A stretch of DNA of 64,000 bases from UTCHB3 sp964531325. Lineage in GTDB: Bacteria; Bacteroidota; Ignavibacteria; Ignavibacteriales; Ignavibacteriaceae. The notes beneath the pieces are model-generated. The model did not search any database, was not told where the DNA came from, and saw only the letters and a program-made list of their open reading frames with translations. The stretch covers positions 23,018 to 87,017 of the forward strand of contig CAZHCW010000017.1 in assembly GCA_964531325.1 (NCBI GenBank). Direction: 5' to 3'. Of the stretch, positions 42,677 to 52,200 are shown in pieces. The translations under genes and the position numbers were made by a program. The number at the start of each line of letters is the position of its first letter. The stretch's first letter is position 1.

Positions 42677-43656
42677 AAACTATTGATCCAAAATTAGTCA
42701 CATTTCCTGAAGTGCAGAGGTTACTCCAGGGTGGAGTTGCTCCGCGTCCCATTGCATTAGTCTCAACTCTTTCACCTGAAGGCATCCCAAACCTCTCTCC
42801 ATTTTCGTTTTTTAATGTTTTTGGTGCCAATCCTCCGATTGTTGCGTTTTCACCCTCCAGAAAAGGACGGGATGCAACTTTGAAGGATACTTACAACAAC
42901 CTTATGGCAACGGGAGAGTGTGTTATTCACTCGGTTTCTTATGAGATGGTTCAACAAATAAGTCTGGCATCCTCCGAGTTTGAACCGGAAGTGGATGAGT
43001 TTATAAAAGCCGGTTTCACAAAGATTGATTCTGTGAAAGTAAAACCTTTTGCGGTAAAAGAGTCCGCTTTCAGGATGGAGTGTAAACTTCTGAAGATGGA
43101 AAGTTTTGGTGAAGGGGGAGCGGCAGCAAACATCGCAATTTGTGAGGTAATTCTTTTCCATGTGGTAGAGGATATTTTCCATGATGGACTCATAATTCCT
43201 GATAAAATTGATCTTGTAGCAAGAATGTCCGGAGACTTCTATTCCCGTGCGTCGGGTAGTGCTGTTTTTGAAGTTGAAAAACCGGTAGGGAAGAGGTGTA
43301 TTGGTTTTGATAATTTACCAAAGTTTATGCTCGATTCCCACAGTTATTCAGGAAATGAACTGGGTGCATTTGCAAACTCTACCGAGGTTCCGGATGGTTC
43401 TGAGAACAAACAGGTATTGCTTGGCATTACGAGTAAAGAACTGTCGGGATTCGAAAATGATGCCTCTGCCTTTAATCGTTATTTGAGAAGAGGTGAGATT
43501 GAGAAAGTGGTAAAACTGTTATTTAAGAATGATGAAATGATGGGTTTACCAACCATTCAAAAAATAAAAAACTTTGAAAAAAGTGCCAAACTGGCTCTTA
43601 ATTTAAACAGACTTGACCTTGCTTGGGCTTTGGCTCTTGAAGCAGGTAAACTTTAA
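42673..43656 (+). CDS. flavin reductase-like FMN-binding protein with C-terminal extension
   Basis: 327 residues. Residues about 1-200 match the flavin-reductase-like (split-barrel FMN-binding) family: 'GGVAPRPIALVSTLSPEGIPNLSPFSFFNVFGANPPIVAFSPS' and 'ATGECVIHSVSYEMVQQI' are typical, with 'CEVILFHVVEDIFHDGLI' later. Residues about 205-327 form an extra helical part ('HSYSGNELGAFANSTEVPD', then a Lys/Leu-rich helical end) absent from short family members. The substrate is unknown. It overlaps recX by four bases and is followed 15 bases later by the acetoacetyl-CoA synthetase, so it is part of a recA-region operon without an obvious functional link. Confidence 0.82.
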   Translation: MKTIDPKLVTFPEVQRLLQGGVAPRPIALVSTLSPEGIPNLSPFSFFNVFGANPPIVAFSPSRKGRDATLKDTYNNLMATGECVIHSVSYEMVQQISLASSEFEPEVDEFIKAGFTKIDSVKVKPFAVKESAFRMECKLLKMESFGEGGAAANIAICEVILFHVVEDIFHDGLIIPDKIDLVARMSGDFYSRASGSAVFEVEKPVGKRCIGFDNLPKFMLDSHSYSGNELGAFANSTEVPDGSENKQVLLGITSKELSGFENDASAFNRYLRRGEIEKVVKLLFKNDEMMGLPTIQKIKNFEKSAKLALNLNRLDLAWALALEAGKL

Positions 43657-43671
43657 TCAGGAGAGTTCTAT

Positions 43672-45645
43672 TTGACAAAAATGCCGCTCTGGGTTCCATC
43701 AGAAAAAAGAGTTTCCGAAGCAAACATCACCCGTTTCATCAAATATGTGAATCAAAAACATGTTTCAGAATTCAAAAGTTATCAGGAACTCTACGATTAT
43801 TCCGTTACGGAAATAGAGAAATTCTGGGAAGACATCTTTGAGTTTGCAGATATATCGTTTAGTGGATATCATCAAAATATTCTTTCTGACAGGCTAATGC
43901 CGGGTGGAAAGTGGTTTGAAGGTGTAAAACTCAACTATGCAGAAAATATTTTCAAAAAATTGCAAAATGAATTTGCCATTACCTCTTATCGGGAGGGTTT
44001 TGGAAGTTTTAGGATTCCGTCTGAAAGATTTAAGTCAGTCTCACTTAAACTGGCTTCCGCACTAAAAGCTGCCGGAGTGGGTAAAGGCGACAGGGTTGTC
44101 TCTTTTTCCTCCAACATTCCCGAAGCTGTGATGGGACTTATGGCAACATCAACAATTGGTGCTGTCTGGTCTTCCTGTTCACCCGATTTTGGTACTCAAG
44201 CAGTCATCGACCGTTTTGGACAAATAGACCCGAAGATTTTATTTGCCGTTGAGTCTTATGATTACAACGGAAAAAGATTTAACTGTCTGCCTAAAATCAT
44301 CGAGATCAGCCGGGCATTTAAATCACTTCAAAAAGTGATACTGATCCCTGCATTTCAGAATTTTGATGATGAAACCATTAAATATTCTCACGATTTACCG
44401 GACAATTTTGTTTACTTCGATGATTTTATCGAAGAACACATACCGACTGAAACTTTTGAACAAGTTGAATTTTCTCACCCGCTTTATATTCTCTATTCCT
44501 CAGGCACCACTGGGAAACCAAAATGTATTGTTCACGGCACCGGTGGAACAATGTTGCAACATTATAAAGAGCTGGCTCTTCACACCGATCTGAAGGTTGA
44601 TGACAAATTGTTGTATTTTACCACCACAGGTTGGATGATGTGGAACTGGCTGGTGAGTGGTTTACTCGTGGGGGCAGAGATACTTTTGTTTGACGGTTCA
44701 GTGGTTTATCCAAATGCTTCAATTTTATGGAAGTTTGTTTCAGAGCAGGAAGTGTCAGTTTTTGGAACCAGTCCCAAATTTGTATCTCTTACAGAAAAGA
44801 ATGATATAAAACCCTTAACGATGTATAATTACAATAAGTTAAAGGCGATCCTTTCAACAGGTTCACCCCTTTTGGAGAGTAATTTTGAATGGGTTTATAA
44901 AAATGTAAAAGAAGATTTACAACTTTCTTCCATTTCGGGAGGAACCGATATAGTTTCATGTTTTATGCTCGGTTGTCCAATTTTACCCGTCATTTCGGGT
45001 GAAATTCAATGTCGGGGACTTGGAATGAAAGTTGAAGTATTTGATGAATCGGGAAAGTTACTTGATGGTGAAAAAGGAGAATTGGTTTGCACACTTCCAT
45101 TTCCTTCTATGCCTGTTAAATTTTGGAACGATGAAGGGGATGTTAAATATAGAGAAGCATATTTTTCACGATACCCGGGAGTCTGGCGACATGGCGACTA
45201 TATCAGAATAACGGAAAACGGAGGAGTCATAGTTTACGGAAGAAGTGATGCAACGCTTAATCCCGGAGGAGTTCGGATCGGAACCGCTGAAATCTACAGA
45301 ATTGTTGAAGAAATTCCCGAAATAGAGGATTCGATTGTTGCAGGAATTAATGTAAAAGATGAGATAGAAATTTTCCTTTTTGTAGTTCTAAAATCAGGTA
45401 GTGAACTTTCACCCGATTTGGTTCTCAAAATAAAAAAATCGTTAAAAGAAAAAGCTTCACCACGACATGTTCCTCACAGAATATTCAAAATTAATGATGT
45501 ACCCAGAACAATCAGTGGCAAAAAAGTTGAAATTGCCATCACAAAAATTTTCGCAGGAGAAATCCCGGATAACAAGGAAGCACTCGCAAATCCTGAGTCT
45601 CTTGATGTTTTCGAGAGTATTAAATTAATGGTTATTAACCCATAG
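43672..45645 (+). CDS. acetoacetate-CoA ligase (acetoacetyl-CoA synthetase)
   Basis: A 657-residue ANL-superfamily enzyme that activates acetoacetate with ATP and CoA. The N-terminal AACS cap is at about 30-90. The AMP-binding P-loop 'LYSSGTTGKPKCIVHG' is near residue 278. 'TTGWMMWNWLVSGLLVGAEILLFDGS' follows, then the hinge region 'YGRSDATLNPGGVRIGTAEIYR' and the CoA-domain lysine in 'RTISGKKVEIAITK'. The pattern 'W-P' near the start and 'YAENIF' are typical of AACS rather than acetyl-CoA synthetase. The TTG start at 43672 has AGGAG eight bases upstream; an ATG at 43681 is three codons in. It allows ketone-body or polyhydroxybutyrate-type acetoacetate use. Confidence 0.9.
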   Translation: MTKMPLWVPSEKRVSEANITRFIKYVNQKHVSEFKSYQELYDYSVTEIEKFWEDIFEFADISFSGYHQNILSDRLMPGGKWFEGVKLNYAENIFKKLQNEFAITSYREGFGSFRIPSERFKSVSLKLASALKAAGVGKGDRVVSFSSNIPEAVMGLMATSTIGAVWSSCSPDFGTQAVIDRFGQIDPKILFAVESYDYNGKRFNCLPKIIEISRAFKSLQKVILIPAFQNFDDETIKYSHDLPDNFVYFDDFIEEHIPTETFEQVEFSHPLYILYSSGTTGKPKCIVHGTGGTMLQHYKELALHTDLKVDDKLLYFTTTGWMMWNWLVSGLLVGAEILLFDGSVVYPNASILWKFVSEQEVSVFGTSPKFVSLTEKNDIKPLTMYNYNKLKAILSTGSPLLESNFEWVYKNVKEDLQLSSISGGTDIVSCFMLGCPILPVISGEIQCRGLGMKVEVFDESGKLLDGEKGELVCTLPFPSMPVKFWNDEGDVKYREAYFSRYPGVWRHGDYIRITENGGVIVYGRSDATLNPGGVRIGTAEIYRIVEEIPEIEDSIVAGINVKDEIEIFLFVVLKSGSELSPDLVLKIKKSLKEKASPRHVPHRIFKINDVPRTISGKKVEIAITKIFAGEIPDNKEALANPESLDVFESIKLMVINP

Positions 45646-45691
45646 TTTGGAAGATTTTGACAGCAAGAAACGGGGGAGGAAGGGGACGCGG

Positions 45692-45779
45692 ATACACCCA
45701 GATTAGACAGATTTCCGCGGAGGGGGATTTTTAATAGTTCCACGGACGGCACGGATTTAACACGGATTTTCACGGATGC
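45692..45779. repeat. degenerate ~10-bp-periodic CACGGAT intergenic repeat
   Basis: About 88 bases made of variants of one short unit. CACGGAC/T occurs at 45741, 45750, 45761 and 45771, with weaker copies upstream (GCGGATACAC, CCAGATTAGA, CAGATTTCCG). Spacing is 9-11 bases, close to one DNA turn. It is not coding in any convincing frame. Similar CACGGATTT strings are, from memory, common between genes in environmental genomes. Confidence 0.6.
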
Positions 45780-45958
45780 TTTTTAACCGTAAGAGTGAGG
45801 AGTGGTAATCGTCCCGATTGCCCTATGCAAAATCTTTAACCGATAGAGGGATAAATTCGCCCGGGCGGTGTGGCATGTTCGTAGCGATATATTCACAGAC
45901 CCTATCAAAAATTCCCTGGTTTTTTCTTAAGTTGAATAACCAAAAAAACGGATTATGG
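45780..45958. other. intergenic segment with palindrome upstream of the restriction-modification gene
   Basis: No supported gene. It contains the perfect 10-bp palindrome CGCCCGGGCG at 45858-45867 in an otherwise AT-rich stretch, preceded by 'GTAATCGTCCCGATT'. It looks like a dispersed repeat or the footprint of an insertion. The frame of the following gene stays open through it, but the sequence does not look like the start of that protein. Confidence 0.45.
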
Positions 45959-48900
45959 ATGCAGGACAAAGACTCAGCTTACAAGGAAATTTCCTCTCTT
46001 ATTGAGAGATTTGAAGAACAGATTATATCATATAAACGCTCAGAGTATAACGAAACGCTAACAAGACGAGATTTTATTGATCCGTTTTTTAATGCTTTGG
46101 GTTGGGATATTGATAATAAACAAGGTTACGCTGAGGCATATCGAGAGGTTATTCACGAAGACAAAGTAAGGATTGGAAGTTCCACTAAAGCTCCTGACTA
46201 TTCTTTCCGTCTCCCGGGGGGTAAACGACTCTTTTTTGTTGAAGCCAAGAAACCAAGTGTTGCAGTTAAAGAAGAAATACTCCCTGCCTACCAGGTTCGA
46301 AGATACGGGTGGAGTGCAAAACTTCCAATCAGTATTATCACCGATTTTGAAGAGTTCTCCGTATATGACTGTACCAAAAAACCATTCCCCACAGATAAAG
46401 CTTCCGTTTCCCGCATAAAATACCTGACCTTCAGAGAATATTTGGATGAATTTGATTTCCTGTGGGACACTTTTTCAAAAGAAAAGGTCTTAAAAGGGAG
46501 TTTCGATAAATTTGTTGCCGGTACTGCTAACAAGAAAGGAACCGCAGCAGTCGATGAAGATTTCCTTCTGTCGCTGGATAAATGGCGCAGTCTGCTTGCA
46601 GTCTCTATAAGCAAATTAAACAAAGATTTGGATGAAGATGAACTCAATTACGCAGTTCAGCAAACCATCGACAGATTAATCTTTCTAAGAATTGCCGAGG
46701 ACAGGAACATTGAACCTTACGGGAATCTCGCTTTTGCAGTGAAGCAGGGTGAATATTTCCAAAATTTGTATCAAATCTTTAAAGATGCAGATGAAAAATA
46801 TAACTCGGGACTGTTTGATCTTAAAAAGGATCAGATCAGTAAAAATCTGCAGATTGACAAAAAAGTAATCAAATCGATCGTTGAACAACTTTATTACCCT
46901 GAATGTCCTTACGAATTTTCAGTTCTTTCAGTTGAAATACTTGGAAGTGCTTATGAACAATTTCTCGGCAGACAGATAAAAATTGGGAAATTTAATAAAG
47001 CTGTAATCGAGGAGAAACCCGAAGTTCGAAAAGCCGGAGGAGTATATTACACACCCCAATATATTGTTGACTACATTGTCGAAAACACAGTTGGAAAACT
47101 AATTCAGGGTAAAACCGTCGATTTTGTAAGTAAATTAAAAATTTTGGATCCCGCCTGCGGAAGTGGCAGTTTTTTGATCGGGGCATATCAGTATCTTCTT
47201 GACTGGCACAAAAACTATTATGGTGCAAGCACCGGGTCTTCCAAAGGAGGCAAAAATTCACCTGTTACCCCCGAAGGAAATCTCACAACTACCGAGAAAA
47301 AAAGAATACTTCTGAATAACATCTATGGAGTTGATATTGATGTTAATGCGGTAGAGGTTACAAAACTGTCTCTTCTCTTAAAATGTTTGGAAGGGGAAAC
47401 CGAGGCATCAATCAAAAATCAACTTTCGCTTTTTAATGAAAGAGTGCTCCCTACTCTCGATGACAATATCAAAAGTGGAAACAGCCTTATAGACACCGAT
47501 TTTTACGATTCACAGATCGACTTCGGACATGAGAGGAAGATTAAACCGTTCAACTGGCAAAAAGCCTTTCCTCAAGTGTTTAACTCCAACGGAGGTTTTG
47601 ATGCTGTTATTGGTAATCCTCCCTATGTAAAGATTCAAACAATCCTTGAAAACAACCCCGGAGAGATTTTAGAGTATTTTAAAAACAGGTATGCATCTGC
47701 TGTAAAGGGGAATTATGATCTTTATGTTGTATTCACAGAACGGGCTTTTTCCTTGCTGAATAACGAAGGTGTACTTGGGTACATCCTCCCTCATAAATTT
47801 TTTCAATCAGAATTTGGTGCCGGACTTAGAGACCATATCTCAAAAGAAAAAGCTCTCGAAAGAATTGTACACTTTGGTGCGGAACAAATATTTAAAAATG
47901 CCACAACATATACTTGTCTGTTGTTCCTTGGAAAAAATCAGAATAAATCATTTGAATTTTTGGAGATAAACCAACCCGAAGTCTGGGCAGAAGAGCCATC
48001 AACATTTAATTTTATAGATGTTAATCAACCTTTACCGGGTGATAAATGGAACTTTAATACCTCAATCAATTCGACGATCTTTGATAAAATGAATAAAATA
48101 CCTGATACCCTGGGAAGTATAACAAGGAAGATATTTGTCGGTTTACAAACCAGTGCAGACAAAATTTATGTTTTGGACATAATCAAAGAAGAGACGGAAA
48201 CTTTCACTTGTTATTCCAAATCTCTTGAACGGGAAGTCATTTTAGAAAAGGGAATGGTAAAGCCGTTTTTGATGGGAAAAGATGTTAAAAGATATCAAAA
48301 TCCGAAACCAAGATGTGTGGTGATATTTCCATATAATATAATTGAGGGTAAGGCTGTCCTCATGACTAAGTCGGAAATTAAAAAGAGTTTCCCTCTTACA
48401 TGGGAGTATATATCAGAAAATAAAAAAGAATTGGAGGGTAGAGAAAAAGGGAAAACGAAAGGGGATAGATTCTATTCCTACATTTATCCTAAGAATCTTG
48501 CAGAATTTGATACTACAAAAATTATGACGCCGTACCTGGCTCTACAACCAAACTTTACATTTGATAACGATAATTTATATCACACAACCAAAGTGTTCAG
48601 CCTTTCATTTCCAAAAGGAACCATGATTAATCCATTGTATATACTTGGAGTATTAAACAGTAAATTGATGGATTTCCATATCAGGTCAACAAGCACCGTT
48701 TTTCGTGGAGGATATTACACATTCAACACCCAATTTATTGAAAATTTCAGAGTAAAATTGTTGAATCATAATCTCCCTCAAGAAAAAGTAATTCATGATC
48801 AGGTGGTGAATCTGGTAAGGCAGATTCTCGATTTGACTGAGCAGGTTAATCACCTTAAAGTTCAATCTCAAATAGATGAGATGAGAACCAAAATAAACTA

Positions 48901-48991
48901 CCTCGAGGAAAAAGTTGACAAAATATTTTATGCGCTTTATGAACTTACACCTGAAGAGATAAAGATTATTGAGACGAAGGCAGGGGAGTAG
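45959..48991 (+). CDS. single-chain restriction-modification enzyme (type IIG-like, Eco57I methylase domain)
   Basis: 1010 residues combining nuclease, methylase and recognition parts. Residues about 1-160 form a type I HsdR-N/PD-(D/E)XK-like nuclease: Asp80 in 'APDYSF' and Glu95-Ala-Lys97 in 'FFVEAKKP'. A helical linker follows. The N6-adenine methylase has motif I 'LDPACGSGSF' (residues 396-405) and motif IV 'NPPY' (553-556), with the Eco57I-type 'ILLNNIYGVDIDVNAVEVTKLSLLLK' between. The C-terminal third resembles a TaqI-like target-recognition domain ending in coiled coil. All catalytic motifs look intact. The start at 45959 is chosen because the 47 upstream in-frame residues lie in repeat-like DNA. 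It may protect against foreign DNA alone, without separate subunits. Confidence 0.85.
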   Translation: MQDKDSAYKEISSLIERFEEQIISYKRSEYNETLTRRDFIDPFFNALGWDIDNKQGYAEAYREVIHEDKVRIGSSTKAPDYSFRLPGGKRLFFVEAKKPSVAVKEEILPAYQVRRYGWSAKLPISIITDFEEFSVYDCTKKPFPTDKASVSRIKYLTFREYLDEFDFLWDTFSKEKVLKGSFDKFVAGTANKKGTAAVDEDFLLSLDKWRSLLAVSISKLNKDLDEDELNYAVQQTIDRLIFLRIAEDRNIEPYGNLAFAVKQGEYFQNLYQIFKDADEKYNSGLFDLKKDQISKNLQIDKKVIKSIVEQLYYPECPYEFSVLSVEILGSAYEQFLGRQIKIGKFNKAVIEEKPEVRKAGGVYYTPQYIVDYIVENTVGKLIQGKTVDFVSKLKILDPACGSGSFLIGAYQYLLDWHKNYYGASTGSSKGGKNSPVTPEGNLTTTEKKRILLNNIYGVDIDVNAVEVTKLSLLLKCLEGETEASIKNQLSLFNERVLPTLDDNIKSGNSLIDTDFYDSQIDFGHERKIKPFNWQKAFPQVFNSNGGFDAVIGNPPYVKIQTILENNPGEILEYFKNRYASAVKGNYDLYVVFTERAFSLLNNEGVLGYILPHKFFQSEFGAGLRDHISKEKALERIVHFGAEQIFKNATTYTCLLFLGKNQNKSFEFLEINQPEVWAEEPSTFNFIDVNQPLPGDKWNFNTSINSTIFDKMNKIPDTLGSITRKIFVGLQTSADKIYVLDIIKEETETFTCYSKSLEREVILEKGMVKPFLMGKDVKRYQNPKPRCVVIFPYNIIEGKAVLMTKSEIKKSFPLTWEYISENKKELEGREKGKTKGDRFYSYIYPKNLAEFDTTKIMTPYLALQPNFTFDNDNLYHTTKVFSLSFPKGTMINPLYILGVLNSKLMDFHIRSTSTVFRGGYYTFNTQFIENFRVKLLNHNLPQEKVIHDQVVNLVRQILDLTEQVNHLKVQSQIDEMRTKINYLEEKVDKIFYALYELTPEEIKIIETKAGE

Positions 48992-49233
48992 GTTTAATTG
49001 CGTGCACGGCAAACCTTATGAGCAACTGTAAAACTTGACAGACCCGAACTTTTTCAGGGAGTATTACCGTAATTTTTGGTAGGCAAAGATCATATCCATG
49101 TGTCTTTGACATCCTTACTTCGATGAATAGAGTTAAATTTGAAAACATAATTAAACAGTCCGCTTGCGTACATACAGTGTGAGAGGATTGGAATCAAAAG
49201 AATACATTTTATAAATTTTAATAATTAATCACT

Positions 49234-52200
49234 ATGATCACAATTGATAAAATTGATTTCTCCAAATTAAAACCTTTTAATGGCAGGACAACAAAAAGTT
49301 TTGAAGTGATGTGTTATCAAATAGCGCAAAAAGAATTTGGTCATCTTGGGACATTTGAATCAATCGAAGGATCGGGTGGTGATGGTGGTGTAGAATTTTA
49401 TTTAAAATTGGAAAATGGAGAAAAATGGGGTTGGCAATGCAAACTTTTCGGAGATACCGGAAGGCTAAATGTTGGTTCACGAAGCACGGCAATTGAAATA
49501 TCATTGGAAACTGCAATTAGGAACCATGAAAACTTAACAAAGTGGTTTCTTTGTTTAAAGACTGATTTAACAGAAAATAGCTTATCAAAAAAAGGCAAAT
49601 TTTCTAAAGGGGAAAGAAATTGGTTTGAGATTGAATTACCAAAAGTAATTCCTGTCGGAAGAAATATAAACCTAGAACATTGGGGCGAAACTTCGTTTCT
49701 GACCTTTCTGAGTGATTCGAAGTTCTACGGAATTCGCAGTTTCTTTTTCGGTAGTTTGGAGTTTAATCAAGATTGGTTTAAGAATAGATTTAATGAAAAC
49801 TTTGAAAAAGTTAAAGATAAATATGACCCTGACCTTCACACTATCGATAAATCTACTCAATCAAAAATAGATTTCTATTTGTTTGATAAAAACTATATTA
49901 TACTTACCGAAGGTTTAAAAAAAGAGTTGAATCAAAAAGTAATTGAGATTAAGAAAGGCATAAAAAATCTCAGGAATCATACTGTTTTTACACCCGAGAA
50001 TAAAACAAAAAGAGAAGAATTCATACATTTATGTATAGAATTTGAAAAACACTATCATTTAGTATTTGATAAGATTGGGTTGGTTGAATCTTGTTTTTTA
50101 GATGACACACCGGAACTTTTGTCACACTTTGATTTGGATGAATTGAATGATGATTTCTCAACTCATTTTGACCCTATTGATAACTATGAGTTTGAAGAAA
50201 ATTCACAATTAAGAACAAGTGCATCAGACCTTTCATATTTAATCTCTGACTTCAATTATTTATATAACGATTTTTTCAATAATTATTTCCATGAAGATCA
50301 AAGACAAATTCATTTTACAGCAAATGCTGCGAAGGGTAAAACACACATAGCCTGCGATATTGCCTTTAAAAGAATTGAGAACTCACATCCGGTAATTTTT
50401 TTCACTGGTGATAAATTCACAGATGAATCAATTCTTTTCGAGGCTATAAGGAAATTACTTGATATCCCCGCAGAATATAGTTTTGATGATTTTTTAGATG
50501 CATTGGACGAATATGCTTCTATTTGCAAGGTTCGTATTCCAATTATCATCGATGGATTAAACGAAACCACCTCAAACCATTTTTTCTCTCCAATTTGGAA
50601 AAATCATCTCTCCGGATTTATTGCAAAAGTCTTGCAGACAAAAAATATAGTTGTCATAACCACCTGTCGAACTACATATGCAAAAAGAATTTGGGAAGAG
50701 ATATACAAAAGTGAATTCCATCAACTAAACGGATTTGAAGATTCATCTACAATAATTGATGCAATCCATAAGTATTTCAAAAAGTATAAGTTGATCGGAG
50801 ATTTATACTTTGCACAAGTTGAAAAATTTCGCGATCCAATATTTTTGAAAATATTTTGTGAGACCAAAAACCCAAATTGGATGTACTCTGAAAAAGTAGC
50901 CATTAATATTGAAGAGGAAACCACCTTTAGTATATTTAATGAATATCTCAGTCAAGTAAATAGAAGAGTAACTCGCGACCACCCATGTTTAAGAACAAAT
51001 GAACCATTTATACAAAATGCTACACAAAAAATCGCTGCACATTTATGGGAAGAAAATTTAAGAGAACTACCAATAGATAAATATTTAAGCATAATAGATG
51101 GGGATTCTAATTATGAAAAAGACAAATCAAAAGCTGAAATCCTTATTAACGAAGGATTAATAATGTCCCGTGATATGCGAGATTATAACGAATATGTAAG
51201 CTTTACCTATGATGTGCTAGCAGGCTTCTTGATAGGGGAATACCTCATACAATTCCACGATAATCCCTCATATTTTCTGAGTGATGAGTTCATTAATAAG
51301 ATATTTAATAGCAGTGGTAGACATCCTTTATGTGAAGATATAATATCCTCCGTATGCAAACTTTTGCCGAAGTTAAAACAGACTTCATTACATGAGATGA
51401 TAAACAAAGCTACTCACTTAAGATCGAATGGTAATGAATATTTTAATTATGTTTTTGGGGAATCGGTATCATCATTATTTGAATTATCGGCAGAATTAAT
51501 TAAAGGAAATGATATAAAATTGGTTGAAGAGCTCTTCTCTCAACATGATGCAAACAAAGTAAGTGTATTTAATCTTTCGTTAAAAACAATCAGCGATACA
51601 AGCCACCCTTTTAATGCAAAGTTCTTGTCAAGATTGTTGAAATCACAAAATATGGATGATCGGGATATTACATGGACAGAATTTGTTAGAAAAAATAGTG
51701 ATAATCTGGAAAGTTTTATTTCAAAATTTGAAAATGAGTGTTGTTCTTCAGTTGCCAATCATACTATTATCGCTCAAAAACAACATTTAGTATCCAAGAT
51801 AATCACTTGGGTACTCACAAGTACAAATAGAAAATTAAGAGATGAAGCTACCCGGGCCTTATATTTTTATGGGAGGAAGTATCCGATTGAGTTTGCGTCA
51901 ATAGTTTATGAATCATTAGAATATAATGACCCATATGTCTGGGAACGAACCTTGGCAGCACTATATGGGGTAGTGATGGCAAAACACAATGAGATTGAAT
52001 CCGAGAATTTTATAAAGCAGGTTTTACCCGGGATAATAAATAGTGTTTTTAGTCTCATATTCGCTGATGATGCTCCATATTCCACAACGCATATATTTGC
52101 AAGAGATTATGCGAGACGAATTATTGAGATTGGATTGATTCATCATCCAAATCTAATTTCAGAACAAGAAATTATGAGAATCAGAACACCCAACAAAATT

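Noticed and set aside
45818..45958. 47-residue N-terminal extension of the restriction-modification protein.
   Set aside because: It is translated from repeat-like intergenic DNA with a GC palindrome and does not resemble the start of HsdR-N-type proteins. The ATG at 45959 is preferred.
48966..49148. 60-residue minus-strand open frame between the restriction-modification and STAND genes.
   Set aside because: It overlaps the end of the restriction-modification gene, has no ribosome-binding site and shows no recognisable motif.
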